Of a stretch of DNA of 16,839 nt, positions 13,267-16,839 are shown piece after piece (positions within the stretch are counted from its first letter, which is position 1; the number at the start of each line of letters is the position of its first letter). Under the pieces are notes generated by a model. That model had not been told where the DNA came from, did not search any database, and was given only the letters and a program-made list of their open reading frames with translations. Source of the DNA: an uncultured Candidatus Saccharibacteria bacterium. GTDB taxonomy: Bacteria; Patescibacteriota; Saccharimonadia; Saccharimonadales; Saccharimonadaceae. Made by a program: the position numbers and the translations under genes. The stretch spans positions 1-16,839 of the forward strand of contig CALHWA010000079.1 of assembly GCA_938036845.1 (NCBI GenBank), given 5' to 3'.

Positions 13267-14494
13267 CCTCAACCGCAACACTCCCCATGCAAAAAGAGGC
13301 ATCTTGGTTCGTCCTTTGTTAAAATTGGATCTACGAAAACAACCTAATTTTAGCAGAAAGGTATTCCAAAATGCCTCAAAGAAAGTATACACAACTTTCA
13401 AGCGAAGAGCGAATTGTTATTGAAACCTTGCTTAGAAGCTCAGCCGGGGTGCGCGAGATAGCTCGCATGCTAAACCGCAGTCCCTCAACCATCTCCCGGG
13501 AGCTCAGGCGAAACCAGAATTTTGCCAAAAAGACTAGAGTCAATAAACCTAAGGAGCTAAGGCTAGACTCGAGACGCTTTCGTGGTACCGCCAAAGTGCC
13601 AGTGATTCGCGAGAAGAAGGCTCGGTATAGGAAACGCCTGTGCCAATTCGAGAGAATAAACTACTTGGCTAAATCCGCCCAGCAGAAGACGCTGGCTAGA
13701 TGCAAGAAGCAGTCTCTGCTGCTCGAGCTTTCTAGATACCAGCAAACCAGAGAGTTCGTTAAATCGCGCCTCAGGCTGCGCTGGTCTCCCGAGCAGATTG
13801 CCGGCAGGCTGCAGATAGAGATTAACAAAAGAGACAAATCTGCTAGCTTGCTTTATGTCTCGCCTAAAGCAATCTACAAATACGCCAAGAAATACAACCT
13901 CCATAAACACCTGCGGCGGCGCGGCAAGAAATACAGATGCAGCCGTATACCTGCCGGCTGGATGTCTGCCGGCAAACGCAATATTGCAACTAGACCCGGC
14001 GTAGTGGACGAACTCGGGCGCTTAGGCGACCTAGAGGGCGATACCATCTTCGGCAAGGATAGCCGAGACAGATTGCTCACTCACGTGGAGCGAAAGACGG
14101 GGTTAGTCTCAATTAGCCTAGTGCGCGGCTATGATGTACATAAGATACAAAAAACAGACCATACTCGACCTAGAAAGGCTCAGCAGGCACACCGGAGCCT
14201 TACCAAAGACCATAACCTACGACAACGGCGTAGAATTTGCCGGTTGGAGACAAACCGAACAGGAACTCAATACAAAGATTTACTTCGCCAATCCCTACCA
14301 TTCCTGGGAACGAGGCAGAAACGAAAACACCAACGGACTCATCCGCGACTTCTTCTCCAAAGGCACAGACTTCAAAAAACTAACTAACCGGGATATATTA
14401 AAAGTAGAATCCATGCTTAACAACCGACCAAGAAAACGATTCCAGTGGCTAACGCCACTGGAATACGCCGCGTCTTTGGGTGTTGCGGTTGAGG
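13267..14494 (+). mobile_element. IS30-family insertion sequence
   Basis: The terminal inverted repeats are a perfect 15-bp match, CCTCAACCGCAACAC at 13267-13281 and its complement at 14480-14494; the true ends may reach a few bases further. The right repeat encodes the last residues of the transposase. The length of about 1.23 kb fits IS30 elements. No target duplication was identified with confidence. The only ORF is a frameshifted transposase. Confidence 0.85.
13296..13377 (+). promoter_or_regulatory. Inverted repeat hiding the transposase start
   Basis: GAGGCATCTTGG (13296-13307) pairs with CCAAAATGCCTC (13366-13377), which contains the ATG, with one mismatch; an inner TAAAATT/AATTTTA (13320-13326, 13346-13352) extends the fold. 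Read-through transcripts from outside would hide the start codon. A possible internal extended -10 (TGT-TAAAAT at about 13317-13325) would make a transcript lacking the left arm. Confidence 0.45.
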
Positions 14495-14499
14495 AGTGA
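13371..14499 (+). pseudogene. IS30 transposase, frameshifted at an A6 run
   Basis: A DDE transposase that cuts and joins the IS ends. The N-terminal HTH is clear (EERIVIETLLRSSAGVREIA, RMLNRSPSTISRELRRN). Frame 1 holds the first catalytic Asp (DLEGDTIFGKDSRDRLLTHV) and then runs into unrelated sequence until 14387. The frame beginning near 14131 supplies TYDNGVEFAGW and SWERGRNENTNGLIRDFF. Removing one A from the AAAAAA run at 14149-14154 joins the frames into about 375 residues with D224, D284 and E318, the D-(59)-D-(33)-E spacing normal for IS30. The shift is therefore a one-base insertion or a slippage site. As written, frame 1 alone lacks the second Asp and the Glu. Confidence 0.88.
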
Positions 14500-14513
14500 G
14501 GTTAGAAGGTAGT

Positions 14514-14542
14514 TTGCTTATTTTCTTAACTCATGCTATTAT
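14514..14542 (+). promoter_or_regulatory. Promoter of the gene at 14550 (leaderless)
   Basis: TTGCTT (14514-14519), 17-bp spacer, extended -10 TGC-TATTAT (hexamer 14537-14542). Seven bases later is the ATG at 14550, with no ribosome binding site. The promoter begins just outside the right end of the IS. Confidence 0.7.
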
Positions 14543-14549
14543 AGGACCT

Positions 14550-15281
14550 ATGGTAGATAGACATGATGAAGCTAATGCAACTTCTGTTGCAGATTCGAGG
14601 ACGACCGACCTCGGAGATAAAGTCGATAATCAAATTGCACTCCTTGATCATATCGCCACCAAGATCAAGGAGACCACCGAGATGGTAGAAGAGAGAAAAG
14701 GGAGAAAGGAGGGGTGGCGCAAGAGGCTTGGAGAGATCGGGATTCTTGCCAATAGCTTATCATCAGTAGATCCCTCTGTTATCGATGGCGTCGAGACTAG
14801 GCGCCCCGGCATACTCTGCGAACTCGGAGACAGTCTTTGGAGCCTCGGCCAGAAAATGCATCTTCTTGATGAAGACGTCAAACGGGCTGAGAGAATTATG
14901 ACACCAACACAGCGCGAGCAAGAGTTGCTGGACAGCATAAAGCCGCTAATCATAGACCAGATGTATGCAATGGATCCAGAGTCGCTGCAAACGTATCAGC
15001 AAAAAGATAGCGAAGGTGAAATCACCAAGGAAGTTGCGCTGTTTCAATTGGGAAAATTTTCAAAAACGATGTATATCGGCAACATAGAATGCGAGTGTGC
15101 CGCCTATTTGGGTAATGACGGCAGGTTCTATATCGAGGGCCCGCGCCGTAGAGCATCTTCGGGCGATATAGTTATTGACGTCCATCCTTACAGCATTGAG
15201 GACGCTATGAATTATGGGGTCTCATTCGGTGGAATCAAAGTCTCTCAACTAGTTGAAGCCGTGGTAATGTGTACGATATAG
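14550..15281 (+). CDS. Unrecognised 243-aa protein, frame open beyond its TAG
   Basis: I do not recognise this protein. The N-terminal 80 residues are charged and helical (DNQIALLDHIATKIKETTEM, VEERKGRKEGWRKRL), and a second helical stretch includes RAERIMTPTQREQELLDSIK. The last 70 residues look like a beta-rich domain (MYIGNIECECAAYLGNDGRF, YIEGPRRRASSGDIVIDVHP). The start at 14550 is chosen from the promoter position; an in-frame upstream start at 14496 would overlap the transposase end. The ORF ends with TAG at 15279-15281, but the same frame stays open and looks coding to 15530, so this may be a truncated form of a longer protein of about 326 residues. Confidence 0.65.
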   Translation: MVDRHDEANATSVADSRTTDLGDKVDNQIALLDHIATKIKETTEMVEERKGRKEGWRKRLGEIGILANSLSSVDPSVIDGVETRRPGILCELGDSLWSLGQKMHLLDEDVKRAERIMTPTQREQELLDSIKPLIIDQMYAMDPESLQTYQQKDSEGEITKEVALFQLGKFSKTMYIGNIECECAAYLGNDGRFYIEGPRRRASSGDIVIDVHPYSIEDAMNYGVSFGGIKVSQLVEAVVMCTI

Positions 15282-15530
15282 TTTCTCCATGAAGTTTTCA
15301 TAGATGAGTGCAGTCAAGAGCTGCACGACCCTGCTACGTATATTGCCGATTTGCCAAATATGATAAATCTGGACGAGGCTACGAACGAAGATATACGGGC
15401 GTTGTATCAGACTTTTCGCGACAATTACGGCACCGAGCGGTTAGCGCTAAAACCTGTGAAAGGCTTCATGAAAGAAGTCCGGCGTGAGCGTTCAGCGTCG
15501 AATCGAGCTTTTCGGTCGCAATCTCATTAG
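15282..15530 (+). pseudogene. Coding-like continuation after an in-frame TAG
   Basis: Directly after the TAG at 15279 the same frame runs 82 codons to a TAG at 15528. The translation is protein-like (ELHDPATYIADLPNMINLDE, EDIRALYQTFRDNYGTERL). No start codon with a ribosome binding site is present, so it is unlikely to be a separate gene. The last 65 bases overlap the 3' end of the opposing Nudix gene and are probably not original coding sequence. It is best read as the cut-off C-terminus of the 14550 gene. Confidence 0.4.
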
Positions 15531-15864
15531 GATGAAAATAGGCGAATTCTTCAGCCTCTTCGGTGGCTTGCGGATTTGTGAGGAGTTTTACTTCGTAGGC
15601 GAGAATCAGTACCGGGTCGTCGAATTTATCGTGCCAAGTCGGGATGATTAGCGGTTTGCCCGCGAGGATTTCGATTTCTGCGTCTAGTTCTTCGCGAAAC
15701 TCGCGCCGTAAAGCCTCGTGCAGACCTTCGCCGTGTTCCAGTCCGCCACCCGGCAAATCCCAAGTCTCGCCCCGCTCGCGCACGAATAAAAGTCGCCCCG
15801 CTCTATCGCAAACCAGACCCTTGACCGTCACTCGATAGGCAGCTTTGAAATCTTTCAGCTTCAT
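15466..15864 (-). CDS. Nudix hydrolase
   Basis: A 132-residue protein of the Nudix fold, which hydrolyses nucleoside diphosphates linked to another group (oxidised dNTPs, ADP-ribose, diadenosine polyphosphates and others). The Nudix box spans residues 40-62, GGLEHGEGLHEALRREFREE: Gly40, Glu46, Arg54-Glu55 and Glu58-Glu59, the metal-binding glutamates, are all present. The usual Gly near the end of the box is Asp61. The N-terminal strand pair VKGLVCDRAGRLLFVRERGE and WDLPGG are typical of MutT-like members. Substrate cannot be told. GAGG lies about seven bases before the ATG. It follows the 47-aa membrane peptide gene by 63 bases on the same strand, probably as one unit, and converges on the 14550 gene. 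Confidence 0.92.
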   Translation of the reverse strand: MKLKDFKAAYRVTVKGLVCDRAGRLLFVRERGETWDLPGGGLEHGEGLHEALRREFREELDAEIEILAGKPLIIPTWHDKFDDPVLILAYEVKLLTNPQATEEAEEFAYFHPNEIATEKLDSTLNAHAGLLS

Positions 15865-15927
15865 CTCATGCCCTCGCCTACAAAACTCCCCGCCGTAACT
15901 ACCCGAAACAAACCGCAGCCAAATCCG

Positions 15928-16071
15928 CTATTTTTCACTTTTCTTTGTTCCGACTCGATTTTTTAGCTCGAAAACTTCCTTTTTCAGCTTGTTGATTTCG
16001 CTGTACGCCCAGACGCCTAAAGCAAACGCTAGACCAGCGAGGCAAAGAGCCGAGGTAACTTTTTGTTCCAT
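15928..16071 (-). CDS. 47-aa single-span membrane peptide with coiled-coil tail
   Basis: A small protein: a short N-terminus MEQK, a hydrophobic helix at about residues 5-23 (VTSALCLAGLAFALGVWAY), then a charged helix with heptad-like spacing (INKLKKEVFELKNRVGTKK) ending in SEK. The ATG at 16071 has AGGAG four bases upstream, and an extended -10 promoter lies 31 bases before it. The topology suggests an inner-membrane anchor with a cytoplasmic coiled coil. It precedes the Nudix gene on the same strand. A longer overlapping frame (16117-15935) has no ribosome binding site and is a shadow. Confidence 0.75.
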   Translation of the reverse strand: MEQKVTSALCLAGLAFALGVWAYSEINKLKKEVFELKNRVGTKKSEK

Positions 16072-16102
16072 AAATCTCCTTTCTGTAAACGGTCTTATAT
16101 TG

Positions 16103-16111
16103 ATTGTAGCA
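16103..16111 (-). promoter_or_regulatory. Extended -10 promoter of the membrane peptide and Nudix genes
   Basis: Minus-strand TGC-TACAAT with the hexamer at 16108-16103. The -35 is weak. It lies downstream of the rpsH terminator, so this pair is transcribed separately from the ribosomal genes. Confidence 0.55.
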
Positions 16112-16144
16112 TAGCATCCTTAGTGTCTCCTATTGACATCAAAC

Positions 16145-16181
16145 AAAAATACCCGGGGTCGTAAAACTTCCGGGTATTTTT
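16145..16181 (-). terminator. Terminator after rpsH
   Basis: Stem AAAAATACCCGG (16145-16156) with CCGGGTATTTTT (16170-16181), 13-base loop, A/T tracts on both sides so it can act in both directions. It begins 15 bases beyond the rpsH stop and ends the proximal half of the spc operon. Confidence 0.9.
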
Positions 16182-16196
16182 TGGCTACGAAAAGTT

Positions 16197-16598
16197 TTAA
16201 TAAACCTTCAACAAAACTTCTCCGCCAAGTTTGGCCTTGACAGCTTCGCCACCGGTCATGACACCCTTGCTGGTGCTGACGAGGACGATGCCGCGGCCTT
16301 GCTTGACCTTGGGGATGTCGGCAGCAGCCACGTACACGCGGCGGCCTGGCTTAGACACCCGGGCCAGCTCGGTAAAGGCTGGGCTCTCGCCAGCGCGGTT
16401 GATGGTGACAACCAATGTACCGCGTGGCTTGCCATCCTCTACGGTAGCACCTGCCAGGTAGTGATTCTTGACCAATTGCTCGGCCACAACTTGCTTGAGC
16501 TTGCTGGTGGGCACACGGACTTCTGTCTTGCCAACCATCGCAGCGTTGCGGATTCGGGTGAGGAGATCCGCGATTGGGTCAGTTGATTGTAAACTCAT
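16197..16598 (-). CDS. rpsH: Small-subunit ribosomal protein uS8
   Basis: S8 binds 16S rRNA helix 21 and is a central assembly protein. The 133-residue sequence is full length: TDPIADLLTRIRNAAMVGKT, VRVPTSKLKQVVAEQL, TLVVTINRAGESPAFTELAR, SKPGRRVYVAAADIPKVKQG and the C-terminal signature RGIVLVSTSKGVMTGGEAVK. AAGGAG lies eight bases before the ATG. It follows rpsN by 18 bases. Normally rplF comes next; here a terminator does. In E. coli S8 represses the spc operon by binding its mRNA; with the operon divided, such control could not reach rplF-rplO through the same transcript. Confidence 0.98.
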   Translation of the reverse strand: MSLQSTDPIADLLTRIRNAAMVGKTEVRVPTSKLKQVVAEQLVKNHYLAGATVEDGKPRGTLVVTINRAGESPAFTELARVSKPGRRVYVAAADIPKVKQGRGIVLVSTSKGVMTGGEAVKAKLGGEVLLKVY

Positions 16599-16616
16599 AA
16601 CTCTATCTCCTTTCCG

Positions 16617-16839
16617 TTACCAACTGCTCTTTGTAATGCCTGGGATTTCGCCCTTCGATGCCTTCTCGCGGAAGTTGATGCGACTCAGGCCAAAGCGGCG
16701 CATATAGCCACGTGGCCGACCACTGAGGGCATCGCGGTTTTTCCAGCGGGTTGGGCTGGAGTTGCGCGGCAGCTTTTGCAGGCCATCGAGGTCGCCCGCC
16801 GCCTTGAGCTCAGCGCGCTTGGCAGCGAATTTCTCGATC
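16617..16839 (-). CDS. rpsN: Small-subunit ribosomal protein uS14, C-terminal part (runs off window)
   Basis: S14 sits in the 30S head near the P and A sites. The last 73 residues are seen: [71 protein letters not shown]. The absence of CxxC pairs marks the zinc-free long form. It is the upstream neighbour of rpsH, as in the normal spc order. The N-terminus is outside the window. Confidence 0.97.
   Translation of the reverse strand, partial: IEKFAAKRAELKAAGDLDGLQKLPRNSSPTRWKNRDALSGRPRGYMRRFGLSRINFREKASKGEIPGITKSSW

Noticed and set aside
15935..16117. 60-codon minus-strand ORF
   Set aside because: Overlaps in another frame the 47-aa membrane peptide, which has AGGAG, a promoter and a sensible topology; this one has none.
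1..16839. CRISPR array, tRNA or rRNA genes, phage module
   Set aside because: No regularly spaced repeats, no tRNA-like cloverleaf and no phage structural genes were seen by eye; a tRNAscan or CRISPR finder run was not possible.

Overview
The window looks like chromosomal DNA from a small-genome bacterium of the Patescibacteria/CPR group, most likely Candidatus Saccharibacteria. Four observations point that way. There is no rpmD (uL30) between rpsE and rplO, an absence known across CPR lineages. EF-Ts is the short form. There is a DUF5684-type membrane protein. Translation genes are interleaved with long unrecognised proteins. The assignment is inference; no 16S rRNA gene is present. PrfA carries the RF1 tripeptide PVT, and nothing in the housekeeping genes suggests a non-standard code.

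Layout. 1-2776 (minus strand): rpsB-tsf, a strong terminator, a 454-bp gap holding a long inverted repeat in the place where pyrH often lies, then frr and a partial uppS. 2754-9148: rpmE, prfA and a DUF5684 gene on the plus strand alternate with three minus-strand genes of unknown or partly guessed function (499 aa, 444 aa and a 251-aa HExxH membrane protein), each with a promoter or operator-like site. 9173-9556: a compact plus-strand unit with promoter, a 22-codon Trp-rich ORF, interleaved RNA stems, a 34-codon Cys-rich ORF and a terminator. 9624-12073 (minus): the distal half of the spc ribosomal operon, rplF-rplR-orf92-rpsE-rplO, with its own promoter and an unknown small gene inserted. 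12074-16144: about 4.1 kb of accessory DNA that splits the spc operon. It holds an ORF pair separated by one in-frame TAA, an IS30-family element with a frameshifted transposase, an unknown gene whose frame continues past a TAG, a Nudix hydrolase and a 47-aa membrane peptide. 16145-16839 (minus): rpsH and a partial rpsN, closed by their own terminator.

The housekeeping genes form the translation machinery (S2, S5, S8, S14, L6, L15, L18, L31, EF-Ts, RRF, RF1) plus the start of undecaprenyl-diphosphate synthase for cell-wall lipid carrier. Many promoters share an extended -10 of the form TGNTAYAMT. Five genes (rpmE, prfA, the 499-aa gene, the HExxH gene and the gene at 14550) have a -10 hexamer 7-13 nt before the ATG and no Shine-Dalgarno, so they probably make leaderless or nearly leaderless mRNAs, whereas operon genes have good AGGAG sites. 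The least explained items are the two-peptide unit at 9173-9556, the inverted repeat at 1091-1210 and the divided spc operon.
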